Of a stretch of DNA of 64,000 nt, positions 26,005 through 35,156 are shown piece after piece; position 1 is the first letter of the stretch; every line of letters begins with the position of its first letter. Below the pieces are notes generated by a model. The model searched no databases, was not told the DNA's origin, and was given only the letters and a program-made list of their open reading frames with translations. Source of the DNA: JABJGO01 sp963921245 (GTDB lineage Bacteria > Pseudomonadota > Alphaproteobacteria > Rhodospirillales > Casp-alpha2); NCBI GenBank assembly GCA_963921245.4, contig CAWUEY030000001.1, positions 1,984,001 to 2,048,000 of the forward strand. The letters are read 5' to 3'. A program made the position numbers and the translations under genes.

Positions 26005-27804
26005 ATGATCACACCCGCTGATTTAGACCGTCAATCCAACCTCGTCAGCATGTTTTTCGAACAGGCTGATCGCAAGGGTGATGCACCTTTTTTGTGGCGA
26101 AAATCTGATGATACCTACCAACCATTGACCTGGGCAGAAACCGCATCCCAGGTGACGCAATTGGCGGCGGGCCTGCGTTCGCGGGGGATAGAATTTGGTG
26201 ATCGGGTTCTGCTGGTTGCCGAGAACCGGCCCGAATGGCTGATCACGGAGTTAGCTGTCTTGTCCATCGGGGCGATTCTCGTGCCAGCCTATACCACCAA
26301 TACGGTAGACGACCACGTGCACTTGTTAAGAGATAGCGGTGCACGAGCCGCCGTCGTTTCAACGGAGAAACTGTTAAGTCCGCTCCTGAGCGCCGCCGGG
26401 CAGGTTGGCGGCCTGCTGTTCATCGGGCACATGGACGCTGTTACCCGTGATACGCCCTCCTGCCCTTTGCTGGATTGGCCGTCGCTGACAGAAGGCCGCG
26501 ACGATGTAACAGATACGATCCGTGACCAGGCTCAGGCCTGGGGGCGGGACCAGACCGCCTGTATCATCTATACATCGGGAACCGGTGGCCTGCCAAAGGG
26601 GGTCATGCTGCATCATGGCGCAATCCTGCACAATTGTGCCGCGGCGGTGGAAGCACTTGGCGAGATCGGACTGGGCGACGAGGTGTTCCTGTCCTTTTTG
26701 CCCCTCTCCCATTCCTACGAACATATGGCGGGTCAGTTTTTCCCCATCGGTATCGGTGCGCAAATCTATTACGCCGAGGGCATCGAGAGCCTGAGCACCA
26801 ACATGCTGGAAGCGCGGCCTACAATCATGACGGCGGTACCCCGTCTTTATGAAACCCTGCACCAGCGGATTACCCGTGGCGTTCAAAACCAGGGCGGATT
26901 GAGAGAAAAGCTGTTCAATCGTGCCTTTGACCTTGGGGTCCGGCGGTACAAGGCGCCGGAAACGCTGAATCTGTGCAATCGTGTTATGGACCGGCTTGTT
27001 GACAAACTGGTTCGGGACAAGGTTCGCGAACGGTTCGGCGGGCGGCTCAAGGCATTGGTATCCGGCGGGGCGCCGCTAAACCCGGATATCGGCCTGTTTT
27101 TCACGGCCCTTGGCCTCAGAATTCTCCAGGGATACGGTCAAACCGAGAGCGCGCCAGTTATTTCTGTGAACCGGCCCTCAAACCCGAAGATCCACACGGT
27201 GGGTCCCGTTGTCCGAAACACGGAAGTCCGGATTGCCGATGATGGGGAGATTCTCTGTCGTGGAGAACAGGTCATGCAGGGGTACTGGAATAACCCCGAA
27301 GCCACTCGCGATACCGTCCGCGATGGCTGGTTACACACCGGCGATATTGGCCGCATTGACGACACTGGCCATCTGTTGATCACGGACAGAAAGAAAGACA
27401 TTATCGTGAATTCAGGCGGTGACAACATCGCCCCCCAGCGCGTCGAGGGAATTCTGTGCCTGGAGCCGGAAATTGCCCAGGCCATGGTTTACGGTGACAA
27501 GAGACCCAATCTGGTGGCGCTCATCGTGCCCGACGAAACGTGGTTGACCGAATGGAAACGTGCGAACGGGAAGTCCGGCGATTTGACGTCCCTGAAGAAT
27601 GACGCCGACCTTAGAGATGCCATTGCCGATGCTCTTGAACGGGTAAATCAGGGTCTTTCCAACATTGAGAAAGTGCGCCGGTTTATCTTTGCTGACGAAG
27701 CCTTTTCCATTGAAAGTGGCGAAATGACCCCGACCATGAAGGTCCGCCGCCACACCCTGAAAAACCGGTATGGTGACGCTCTGGAAAGACTCTACAAAAA
27801 ATGA
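26005..27804 (+). CDS. Long-chain fatty acid-CoA ligase (AMP-forming)
   Basis: A 599-residue AMP-binding enzyme. The ATP loop is YTSGTGGLPKGVMLHH, then LPLSHSYEHMAG, the adenine-binding GYGQTESAPVIS, and the hinge LLITDRKKDIIVNSGGDNIAP. These are features of the FadD15-type branch. It activates long-chain fatty acids to acyl-CoA at the membrane face. It overlaps the following methyltransferase by four bases (ATGA), so the two are translationally coupled. Confidence 0.9.
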   Translation: MITPADLDRQSNLVSMFFEQADRKGDAPFLWRKSDDTYQPLTWAETASQVTQLAAGLRSRGIEFGDRVLLVAENRPEWLITELAVLSIGAILVPAYTTNTVDDHVHLLRDSGARAAVVSTEKLLSPLLSAAGQVGGLLFIGHMDAVTRDTPSCPLLDWPSLTEGRDDVTDTIRDQAQAWGRDQTACIIYTSGTGGLPKGVMLHHGAILHNCAAAVEALGEIGLGDEVFLSFLPLSHSYEHMAGQFFPIGIGAQIYYAEGIESLSTNMLEARPTIMTAVPRLYETLHQRITRGVQNQGGLREKLFNRAFDLGVRRYKAPETLNLCNRVMDRLVDKLVRDKVRERFGGRLKALVSGGAPLNPDIGLFFTALGLRILQGYGQTESAPVISVNRPSNPKIHTVGPVVRNTEVRIADDGEILCRGEQVMQGYWNNPEATRDTVRDGWLHTGDIGRIDDTGHLLITDRKKDIIVNSGGDNIAPQRVEGILCLEPEIAQAMVYGDKRPNLVALIVPDETWLTEWKRANGKSGDLTSLKNDADLRDAIADALERVNQGLSNIEKVRRFIFADEAFSIESGEMTPTMKVRRHTLKNRYGDALERLYKK

Positions 27805-28547
27805 CCCGCCCGCCCAGTCCCTTGAAACTTGAGGGTGACATTCTTCACGAATGGGTATTGTCCAATGGGGAAACCATTTCCGTAAACTCGGGGCGATATC
27901 GGCGGCTGATCGATACGTTTGTAGAGCAGTCCAGCGGCAATATCCTGCAAATAGGGTCCAAATCAACGATCCTCGACAAAAATTTGAAATGGCGAAATTT
28001 TTTCGCCGGGCGCAATTTTATCGGCGCGGATATCTCGGAAGGCGACAACGTGGACGCCGTCTTCGACGTAACCGGAAATATCGGCAAACTCCGCAAGTTA
28101 ACCGGCATCAAACAGTTTGATGCCATTGTTTGTTGTCATGTTCTGGAGCACGTAAGAAACCCGTTTTATGCCGCGGGAAACCTGAGCAAGCTCCTGAAAA
28201 AAGGCGGATTGCTGTTTATCAGTGTCCCCTGGGTTCAGGGCTTCCATGAGTTTCCGGACGACTTTTGGCGATTTTCCTTTGCCGGCCTTCGGGAACTGTT
28301 TCAGGGGCTTGAAGTGTACGCGGAGGCCTATGCCGGACCGCGAGAGGAGGTCTTCTATCAACTGCTGCTCAACGGCGGCCCCGAACATTCGATCAAGACC
28401 TGCCGGTTCGAGCGAAATCTTTTTCAGATCATGCTTGAGGACATCCCAACCCAGGCCATGTTCACGGATCGCCCGGGCGACAAGATACAACTAGCACGGC
28501 TCTATATGCCGGCAACGGTTGTCACAACAGTTTTTCGGAAACCCTGA
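27801..28547 (+). CDS. Class I SAM-dependent methyltransferase
   Basis: A 248-residue protein with a methyltransferase type 11 core: ILQIGSKST (a modified glycine-rich SAM loop), FIGADISEGDNVDAVFDVTG (acidic residue contacting the ribose), and FDAIVCCHVLEHVRNPF followed by LLKKGGLLFISVPW. This pattern is common in methyltransferases of surface polysaccharide or lipid modification. It is coupled by ATGA overlap to the acyl-CoA ligase. Its stop abuts the stop of the convergent transporter gene in a TGATCA. Confidence 0.8.
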   Translation: MTRPPSPLKLEGDILHEWVLSNGETISVNSGRYRRLIDTFVEQSSGNILQIGSKSTILDKNLKWRNFFAGRNFIGADISEGDNVDAVFDVTGNIGKLRKLTGIKQFDAIVCCHVLEHVRNPFYAAGNLSKLLKKGGLLFISVPWVQGFHEFPDDFWRFSFAGLRELFQGLEVYAEAYAGPREEVFYQLLLNGGPEHSIKTCRFERNLFQIMLEDIPTQAMFTDRPGDKIQLARLYMPATVVTTVFRKP

Positions 28548-29432
28548 TCACGTTTTTTCGCGCCGTTTGACGTTGGCAATGGCAATACCAGTCAGGATGA
28601 TGGCAAGGGCCAGCAAGCCTGCCACACCGACGTTTTCTCCGAGAAACAGATAACCCCACAGAACCCCCAAACAGGGAATGATGTAGTTGATCAGAGCAAA
28701 GAATGTGGTGCCCTTTTCGGTGATGATGTGAATATAGAGAATTGCCGCAAGACCCGTTGGTACTATTCCGAGGTACAGGGCAACGAGAAGTTGTTCATCC
28801 GTTGGACCCAACGTCCAGGGTTGATCAACCAGAACGGAGAACGGAATCATCTGAGCGCTGGCGCAAATCATCATGACGGCGCTGCCAATGATCGGGGTCT
28901 TCTGTTTTGGCAGTCGGCGAACCTGTACCGCCGCGATCGCGTAACACAAAGCGGCACAGGCAATCGCGACACTGAACAATGGCGGGCCGGACTGCGTGTG
29001 GTCCGCCGCCGGCCCAAATAGCAAGATCACCCCGGCAAATCCGATGATCAGACCAACGAGCTTCGGGCCAGTAATTTTGTCAGATTCCGTGAAAAAATGA
29101 GCAATGATCAGCGTTGCCAGCGGCATCAACGCCATCAGGATGCTGGCCTGCGCACTGGATGTTCCGGTTTCCCCCCAACTGATCAAAAAAAACGGTAAAC
29201 TATTACCGGTTATTCCGATCAGAAAGTAAGGAACCCAAGCCTTGCCGATGGCGGGTAATTCGTAGCCTCTCATCTTAACGAACCCCACAAGGATCACCGA
29301 AGCGATTGTGAGTCTCAGCGCAACAAGAGACAAGGGCGCAATAGCATCAACAACGAACTTTATTGATGTGAAGGACGAACTCCACATACAGGCCAGAAGA
29401 AGCAGAAGAAAGGCAGATCGGAAATCAGCCAT
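28548..29432 (-). CDS. EamA/DMT-family transporter
   Basis: A 294-residue inner-membrane protein with ten predicted helices in two EamA repeats. The first repeat begins LLLLACMWSSSFTSIKFVVDA, and the second ends in YLFLGENVGVAGLLALAIILTG with the basic tail NVKRREKT. The family exports amino acids or other metabolites. The substrate is unknown. It starts about 40 bases after the epimerase gene on the same strand and may be co-transcribed with it. Confidence 0.88.
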   Translation of the reverse strand: MADFRSAFLLLLLACMWSSSFTSIKFVVDAIAPLSLVALRLTIASVILVGFVKMRGYELPAIGKAWVPYFLIGITGNSLPFFLISWGETGTSSAQASILMALMPLATLIIAHFFTESDKITGPKLVGLIIGFAGVILLFGPAADHTQSGPPLFSVAIACAALCYAIAAVQVRRLPKQKTPIIGSAVMMICASAQMIPFSVLVDQPWTLGPTDEQLLVALYLGIVPTGLAAILYIHIITEKGTTFFALINYIIPCLGVLWGYLFLGENVGVAGLLALAIILTGIAIANVKRREKT

Positions 29433-29473
29433 TCCGGCAAAACCGCAGACATATCTCAGCTCTGAAACGCTTC

Positions 29474-30454
29474 TCAGACACCGTAGAAATCCTTGTACCA
29501 GTCAACGAATTTGGGAATACCCTCACCAATCAGCGTTTTGGGCTCATAACCGAAATCCCGGCGGGTATCGTCAATATCCGCGTAGGTTTCTTTGACATCA
29601 CCCGGTTGCATGGGCTGAAAATCAATCTCGGCTTTTCGTTGCAGGGCGCGCTCGAGCGTGTCCACGAAATCCATCAATCTTTCCGACCTGCTGTTGCCAA
29701 TGTTGTACACCCGATGAGGTGGTTTTCCGTCAACAGCAGGCGCCGGTCCATCAAGGCATGCAATAACACCGTTCACGATATCGTCTATATAGGTAAAATC
29801 GCGCCGCATATCACCGTTGTTGAAAACCGGTATGGCTTCACCGGCGACGATCTTTCGCGTGAAAATGAAGGCCGCCATATCCGGGCGCCCCCAGGGGCCG
29901 TATACGGTAAAAAATCTTAAACCCGTCAGCGGCAGCCCAAACATACGGGCATAGCTTTCGCTAATCATCTCCATGGATTTTTTGGTGGCCGCATAAAGAG
30001 ACACCGGATGGTCGACACGGTCCTCCACGCTAAAGGGTTGTTTGATGTTTGCCCCATATACCGAAGACGACGATGCATAGATGAAGTGTTTCAGGTTCGC
30101 CAGATTGCGAACGGCTTCCAGAAGGACGACATGGCCTTCCACATTGCTTTTGATGTAGGCGTATGGGTTGATCAGGGAATATCGAACACCGGCCTGGGCG
30201 GCCAGATGAATGACGCGATCAATATCGGGGCGCGCCTTTAACAGGGAGTCTACGGCATCCTTGTTAGAGATATCTTGGCGGAAAAACTCAAATCCGTCCT
30301 GGCTTTCCAAAATCGCCAGTCGTGCTTCTTTCAAGTCCACATCATAGTAATCGTTTACAATGTCGATCCCAACCACTCGCTCGCCACGTTTAAGTAACGC
30401 ATGGGATACGCTAAATCCGATAAATCCGGCGGCACCAGTCACCAATACCGTCAT
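29474..30454 (-). CDS. NAD-dependent epimerase, probable UDP-glucuronate 4-epimerase
   Basis: A 326-residue extended SDR. The NAD loop is VTGAAGFIG, followed by DIVNDYYDVDLKEARL, which is typical of UDP-glucuronate 4-epimerases (LspL/Cap1J type). The catalytic motif is YAATKKSMEM with SSSSVYG upstream. It would make UDP-galacturonate for surface polysaccharide. Length and C-terminal YEPKTLIGEGIPKFVDWYK fit that subgroup. No other polysaccharide genes are adjacent apart from the nearby methyltransferase. Confidence 0.88.
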   Translation of the reverse strand: MTVLVTGAAGFIGFSVSHALLKRGERVVGIDIVNDYYDVDLKEARLAILESQDGFEFFRQDISNKDAVDSLLKARPDIDRVIHLAAQAGVRYSLINPYAYIKSNVEGHVVLLEAVRNLANLKHFIYASSSSVYGANIKQPFSVEDRVDHPVSLYAATKKSMEMISESYARMFGLPLTGLRFFTVYGPWGRPDMAAFIFTRKIVAGEAIPVFNNGDMRRDFTYIDDIVNGVIACLDGPAPAVDGKPPHRVYNIGNSRSERLMDFVDTLERALQRKAEIDFQPMQPGDVKETYADIDDTRRDFGYEPKTLIGEGIPKFVDWYKDFYGV

Positions 30455-30535
30455 GAGTTTTCCAACCTTAAGGCTTGGATGTTCAGGGAAATCCCCTATA
30501 TCTCACACCCGATCACATATCACGAGGTTTTGACA

Positions 30536-31411
30536 TTAAAGCAAGTACCACAACAATGCAGGCAGAGTAACAAATGACAGCGCCGTGGACACAACGATCA
30601 TGCCTGCAACCTCGTCCGGTTTCTGTTCGTACCTGACAGCAAAGAGATAATTGTAAATGGCAACGGGCATGGCCGCCTGGAGGATCAGGACCCCGCGGGC
30701 AATTCCTTCCATGCCCAGAACTTCCGCAACAAGGAGGCCAACGGCAAACCCCATGACCAGCCGAAGCGCGGATAGCGCCGTCGTTCGTTTCATCTGACTT
30801 ACCTTAAGTTCAGCCAGGGATATCCCCAACATGATCAGCATCAAGGGTATTGTCAGACCACCCAGCAAATCCGACGTACTCGCCAGCCAGCGCGGCACTT
30901 CAATGTCACCGATCATGAAAAACAGGGCGATAGCAACGGCATAGATAAACGGGAGCTGCAACACCCGCCGAATGGAGAACGCACCGGCAGAAAAGGCCAC
31001 ACCAAAGGTAAACAGCATGATCACATCCACGGTGAAATAGGTAATCGCCAGTGCCAGACCTTCAGCCCCGAAGGCAAACAGACAAAGCGGCAACCCCATG
31101 TTTCCCATATTCGCCCAAATCATGGGTGGCAGATAGGGCCTGAGCTCCATTCTGCAAATCTTGAGGATGATGCCGCCTGCCACTGCAAACAAAACAATGG
31201 TCAGGACTGTCGCAATGGCCATTTCTGTAAATGCTGTGTTGCTGATCTCAACCGCGGTCAGAGTCGAAAACACCAAGGCCGGTGTCCCGATGTTTGTGAC
31301 CAGACGGGTAATGTCTTCCACGTGGACCGAATGACCCATTTTCGCCCATGCAAAGCCAAGTAAGGCGCAAATCGCAACCGGTGAAATAACCGTCAAGAGC
31401 TCGGCGATCAT
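30536..31411 (-). CDS. AEC-family transporter (auxin efflux carrier fold)
   Basis: A 291-residue protein with about ten membrane helices in two five-helix halves. Features include AICALLGFAWAKMGH near the N-terminus, IGTPALVFSTL (a helix-breaking region), MIWANMGNMGLPLCLFAFG, and LPALLWYLL at the end. AEC proteins move organic acids or similar anions out of the cell. The start overlaps the rarD stop by four bases (ATGA), giving a pyk-rarD-AEC run. Confidence 0.88.
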   Translation of the reverse strand: MIAELLTVISPVAICALLGFAWAKMGHSVHVEDITRLVTNIGTPALVFSTLTAVEISNTAFTEMAIATVLTIVLFAVAGGIILKICRMELRPYLPPMIWANMGNMGLPLCLFAFGAEGLALAITYFTVDVIMLFTFGVAFSAGAFSIRRVLQLPFIYAVAIALFFMIGDIEVPRWLASTSDLLGGLTIPLMLIMLGISLAELKVSQMKRTTALSALRLVMGFAVGLLVAEVLGMEGIARGVLILQAAMPVAIYNYLFAVRYEQKPDEVAGMIVVSTALSFVTLPALLWYLL

Positions 31412-32331
31412 GGGGCAACCTCCCGTCCCATTCTCAAGCGATGTCGAATGGCATCGGAGGTGTACAGGCCAAGCGCCAGCCAGATCAATGCAAAACTAGC
31501 CATGTGCCAGCGGGTGAAAGGCTCATCAAACACATAGATCGCGAGCAAAAAGTGACCGGTTGGCGTGATGTACTGGAAAAATCCAACAACAGACAGAGGC
31601 AGTCGACGTGCAGATTCCGTAAACAACACCAGGGGAAGTGAGGTGATAACCCCGCTCAGTAGTATCAGAATCACAATACCAGGGGACTGATCCGGTGTTT
31701 TGGCCGTCATGCCAAAGTCCGAAAATGCTCCATAGGAAAGGAGACCGAGAAACAGCAACGTGGGCGGTAACATAAACAGGGTTTCCGCCAGTAACCCCGT
31801 TATTGCATCAACCGGTGCTTTTTTACGAACCAGTCCGTAGACCGCAAACAGACCGGCAAGGGATAAGGCAATCCAGGGAAAGATACCAAGACCCGCAATC
31901 ATCACGCCGACTCCTGCCGCGGCGAGGGCGACGGAGAGCTTCTGCAACGTGCGCATGGTTTCTCCCAAAACGACAACACCCAACAGTACGTTGAACAGAG
32001 GGTTGATGTAGTAACCAAGACTGGACTGGAGGACATGCCCGTTGGTAATAGCCCAGATAAAAATTAGCCAATTCACGGAAAGCAGTAGTGTTGCCCAGAT
32101 CACATGTTTTCGCGCCAACCGATCCGAGAACGCCTTGCGCAAATCACCAACCCGGCCCAATAGCAAGACCAGCGGAAAAAGTGTGACCGCGACCCAGAGA
32201 ATCCGGTGAGCAAAGACTTCCAGCGGCGGTACCACGGAAATTGCACCAAAATAAAGCGGAAAGAGCCCCCACAATGCAAAAGCACTGAACGCACAAGCGC
32301 CGCCGACGGTATCCTGCCTGGAGTGTGTCAC
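31408..32331 (-). CDS. rarD: RarD-type EamA transporter
   Basis: A 307-residue, ten-helix protein. RarD hallmarks are FALWGLFPLYF, the VNWLIFIWAITNGHVLQSSLGYYINPL block and FFQYITPTGHFLLAIYVF near the end. RarD belongs to the drug/metabolite transporter superfamily, and its physiological substrate is unsettled. The start chosen is GTG at 32331, 16 bases after the pyk stop, as upstream in-frame ATG would overlap pyk by about 50 bases and add a non-homologous leader. Confidence 0.88.
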   Translation of the reverse strand: MTHSRQDTVGGACAFSAFALWGLFPLYFGAISVVPPLEVFAHRILWVAVTLFPLVLLLGRVGDLRKAFSDRLARKHVIWATLLLSVNWLIFIWAITNGHVLQSSLGYYINPLFNVLLGVVVLGETMRTLQKLSVALAAAGVGVMIAGLGIFPWIALSLAGLFAVYGLVRKKAPVDAITGLLAETLFMLPPTLLFLGLLSYGAFSDFGMTAKTPDQSPGIVILILLSGVITSLPLVLFTESARRLPLSVVGFFQYITPTGHFLLAIYVFDEPFTRWHMASFALIWLALGLYTSDAIRHRLRMGREVAP

Positions 32332-32347
32332 GGAAATTCTGTCTAGG

Positions 32348-33763
32348 CTACTCGACCCAGGCAATCCGCAGAATATTGGTCGCGCCCGGCGTTCCAAATG
32401 GCACGCCGGCCGTAATTACAAGCCGATCGCCCGCTTCGGCAAAACCTTCATCACGGGCAATCGCGATAGACTTGGTAACCATTTCGCGAAAACTGGAGAG
32501 GTCTTCCGTAAACACGCAATGCACCCCCCAGATCAACGCCAGTCGTCGCGCGGTACCGGTACGCGGGGTGCTGCAAATAATGGGAACTTCCGGTCGTTCA
32601 CGGGCGGCGCGGAGTGTCGTTGACCCGGTGGACGTGAAGGTAACAATAGCGGCCGCTGAAATCGTACTGGCGCACTGACGCGCCGCCGCGGTTATGGCGT
32701 CGGCGGCGGTGGCCTCCGGGTTCTGGCGTTGCGCCGTCATCAATTCCTCATATAAGGGATCCTGCTCAACACGCAAAATAATACGGTTCATCATCGTTAC
32801 CGCTTCAATGGGATATTGCCCCGCCGCTGTTTCGGCGGATAACATCACGGCATCCGCGCCATCGTACACTGCTGTAGCCACGTCGGATGCTTCCGCACGC
32901 GTCGGCGTCGGGGCTTCAATCATGGACTCGAGCATCTGTGTCGCAACGATCACCGGCTTTCCAGCCAATCGACAGGATCGAATAATGCGTTTCTGGAATG
33001 CGGGAACGTCTTCAGGTGGCGCCTCAACACCAAGGTCGCCGCGGGCAACCATGACCGAGTCCGAGAGTTTGATAATTTTATCCAGGTGGGTAATGGCACT
33101 GGGTTTTTCCAGTTTGACCATGACACCGGCTCGACCTGCGATCAGCTTTCGAGCCTCTTCCACATCCTCAGGTCGTTGCACAAACGAAAGCGCAATCCAG
33201 TCAACCCCCATATCCAGCGCAAACCGCAGGTCTTCCCGGTCTTTCCCGGTCAAGGGCGATACGTCAATAATCGCATCGGGTAGATTGAGCCCCTTTTGAT
33301 CGGAAAGCCGTCCCCCCGTAACAACTTCAGCCACGGCGTGGGAATCGCTGAATTCTGTGACTTTTAAACGGATACGCCCGTCGTTAAGCAACAAGTTCGT
33401 TCCTTCCGAAAGCGCCTTGAACACTTCCGGGTGTGGAAGTTGCACCCGACTGTCATCACCCGGTTCATCAGACAGATCGACCCGAAAAGTTTGTCCTGCA
33501 TTGAGCTCAACGCCACCATTTGCAAACTTGCCAACCCGAAACTTCGGCCCCTGCATATCGCCGACGATCGCGATGGGGCGGGCGTACTTCTGTTCCATAT
33601 CACGGATGGCGTCATAGCGTTGCTGGTGATCTTCATGGGTGCCGTGACTGAAATTCAGACGAAACACATCGGCCCCAGCCTCAAACAGTTTCGCCATTGT
33701 TATCGGGTCTGAGGACGCAGGTCCCAGCGTCGCGATGATTTTCGCCTTGCGTTGCCTTCTCAT
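32348..33763 (-). CDS. pyk: Pyruvate kinase
   Basis: A 471-residue glycolytic enzyme turning phosphoenolpyruvate and ADP into pyruvate and ATP. It has KIIATLGPASSD near the N-terminus, FRLNFSHGTHEDH, the active-site signature SVMVARGDLGVEAP preceded by MVKLEKPSA, and ESMIEAPTPTRAEASDVATAV. Length is normal. Probably co-transcribed with rarD and the AEC transporter downstream. Confidence 0.97.
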   Translation of the reverse strand: MRRQRKAKIIATLGPASSDPITMAKLFEAGADVFRLNFSHGTHEDHQQRYDAIRDMEQKYARPIAIVGDMQGPKFRVGKFANGGVELNAGQTFRVDLSDEPGDDSRVQLPHPEVFKALSEGTNLLLNDGRIRLKVTEFSDSHAVAEVVTGGRLSDQKGLNLPDAIIDVSPLTGKDREDLRFALDMGVDWIALSFVQRPEDVEEARKLIAGRAGVMVKLEKPSAITHLDKIIKLSDSVMVARGDLGVEAPPEDVPAFQKRIIRSCRLAGKPVIVATQMLESMIEAPTPTRAEASDVATAVYDGADAVMLSAETAAGQYPIEAVTMMNRIILRVEQDPLYEELMTAQRQNPEATAADAITAAARQCASTISAAAIVTFTSTGSTTLRAARERPEVPIICSTPRTGTARRLALIWGVHCVFTEDLSSFREMVTKSIAIARDEGFAEAGDRLVITAGVPFGTPGATNILRIAWVE

Positions 33764-33911
33764 GAATCCTGCCCTTTCAATTCAGCGCAATAAGCGCATA
33801 TCGCCCCTCGGAATTCAATTCCCTAAACCGCGAAGTTTTCAAGATGCCCTTTTCCAACAGCGTGCCAAAGACTAGACTCTCCTGGATTCGCCGTTTCGGG
33901 ATACGCCAACA

Positions 33912-34466
33912 ATGTTAAAAAAATTTATGTCAGATGCTCTTTTGTCCGTGGTTATGGATAAAAGAGCGCGTGAAAAACTCAAACAGCGTCAAGATGCTCA
34001 AAATCCGAAATCTATGGCAAAGCATAAAACAACCTCAGATAACCCGGACAACAACGCCGACGTTCTTGCAACCATCAGCGCCGCTCTGGCTGAAGCCCGC
34101 GCCGAAGTTGCAGGTGATGAGCCGACCAATACGCCCTCTCGACCCGCAAACACAAAGGTTCCACCTCAGACCAAGGCCACCAGAAAACACCCCCCCGTCA
34201 AGGAATCCACACCGGAACGCCAGGAACTGATCCGACAGGCCATGTCTATTCATCGCCAAAAGCAGGATGTTTTGAATGAGCTGCCGGCCGAAATGCGAGA
34301 AAAACTCCTGATTATGGCGATGTATGCCATTGATCCGGAGTCACTATCACCGGAAGCGCGAAAAATCGCTGAAGCCGAACAGGCCCGTGAAACCTCAACA
34401 CCACCAGACCCTGCCGACGACATCGGCAGTGCCGCAAGACCGCAGCGAAAGCCAAGAGCACATTGA
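33912..34466 (+). CDS. Hypothetical protein with disordered charged regions
   Basis: I do not recognise this 184-residue protein. The N-terminus MLKKFMSDALLSVVMDKRAREKLKQR is amphipathic and basic, the middle (about 35-100) is rich in Pro, Thr, Lys and Asn and looks disordered, and a short helical block follows (LIRQAMSIHRQKQDVLNELPAEMREKL). The C-terminus is again disordered. There are no membrane helices. It stands alone between pyk and the cyclophilin gene, divergent from pyk. Codon use looks like its neighbours. Confidence 0.6.
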   Translation: MLKKFMSDALLSVVMDKRAREKLKQRQDAQNPKSMAKHKTTSDNPDNNADVLATISAALAEARAEVAGDEPTNTPSRPANTKVPPQTKATRKHPPVKESTPERQELIRQAMSIHRQKQDVLNELPAEMREKLLIMAMYAIDPESLSPEARKIAEAEQARETSTPPDPADDIGSAARPQRKPRAH

Positions 34467-34587
34467 TTGATCCAAAATGCATGGTATCCCTGCTATCGAA
34501 AATAAATGCTTTGTTTGACTAAACGGTCGCTGTTGCCGATTATTCGCCCATGAATATTCATTAATCTATATTACCTTACGAGGAAAC

Positions 34588-35142
34588 ATGCGAGGCTTGC
34601 GTCTCATCGCCGCGTTTGTGATCGGTCTTGCGGTATCAGCCGTGACGGCACCCTCCGAAGCCAACGATCCCGAAAACACGCTATTGCTGACCCTGAAAAC
34701 AGGCGTGGTCACCATTCATTTGCGACCCGACCTGGCGCCTAAACATGTTGAACGCATAAAGGAACTGGTGCGCGAAGAGTTTTACGACGGCCTGCTGTTC
34801 CACCGCGTTATTGAAGGATTTATGGCGCAAACCGGGGATCCCCGCGGGGACGGAACCGGCGGATCAGGTAAAAACCTGATGGCTGAATTCAGCGCTGAGC
34901 CGCATCGGCGGGGCGCGGTATCCATGGCCCGTGCGAGTAACCCGAATAGCGCAGATTCGCAGTTTTTCATTGTGCTGGATGATTCTCCGCACCTGAATGG
35001 ACAATACACCGTTTGGGGACAGGTTGTTGACGGCATGGAACATGTGGATCAGATCAAGCTGGGCTCTGCGACCATGAACGGGAAAGTTTTCAACCCGGAC
35101 AGCATAATCTCCATGCGCGTCGCGGCGGATGTAGACAGCTAA
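34588..35142 (+). CDS. Periplasmic cyclophilin-type peptidyl-prolyl isomerase
   Basis: A 184-residue protein with a signal peptide (MRGLRLIAAFVIGLAVSAVTAPSEA, cut near residue 25) and a compact bacterial cyclophilin domain: FYDGLLFHRVIEGFMAQTGDP, GTGGSGKNLMAEF, AVSMARASNPNSADSQFFI and LNGQYTVWGQVVDGM. The catalytic arginine of FHRV and the QFFI block are intact. It catalyses proline isomerisation in exported proteins. GAGGAAAC precedes the ATG. Confidence 0.94.
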   Translation: MRGLRLIAAFVIGLAVSAVTAPSEANDPENTLLLTLKTGVVTIHLRPDLAPKHVERIKELVREEFYDGLLFHRVIEGFMAQTGDPRGDGTGGSGKNLMAEFSAEPHRRGAVSMARASNPNSADSQFFIVLDDSPHLNGQYTVWGQVVDGMEHVDQIKLGSATMNGKVFNPDSIISMRVAADVDS

Positions 35143-35156
35143 CGACCGTACACAGG

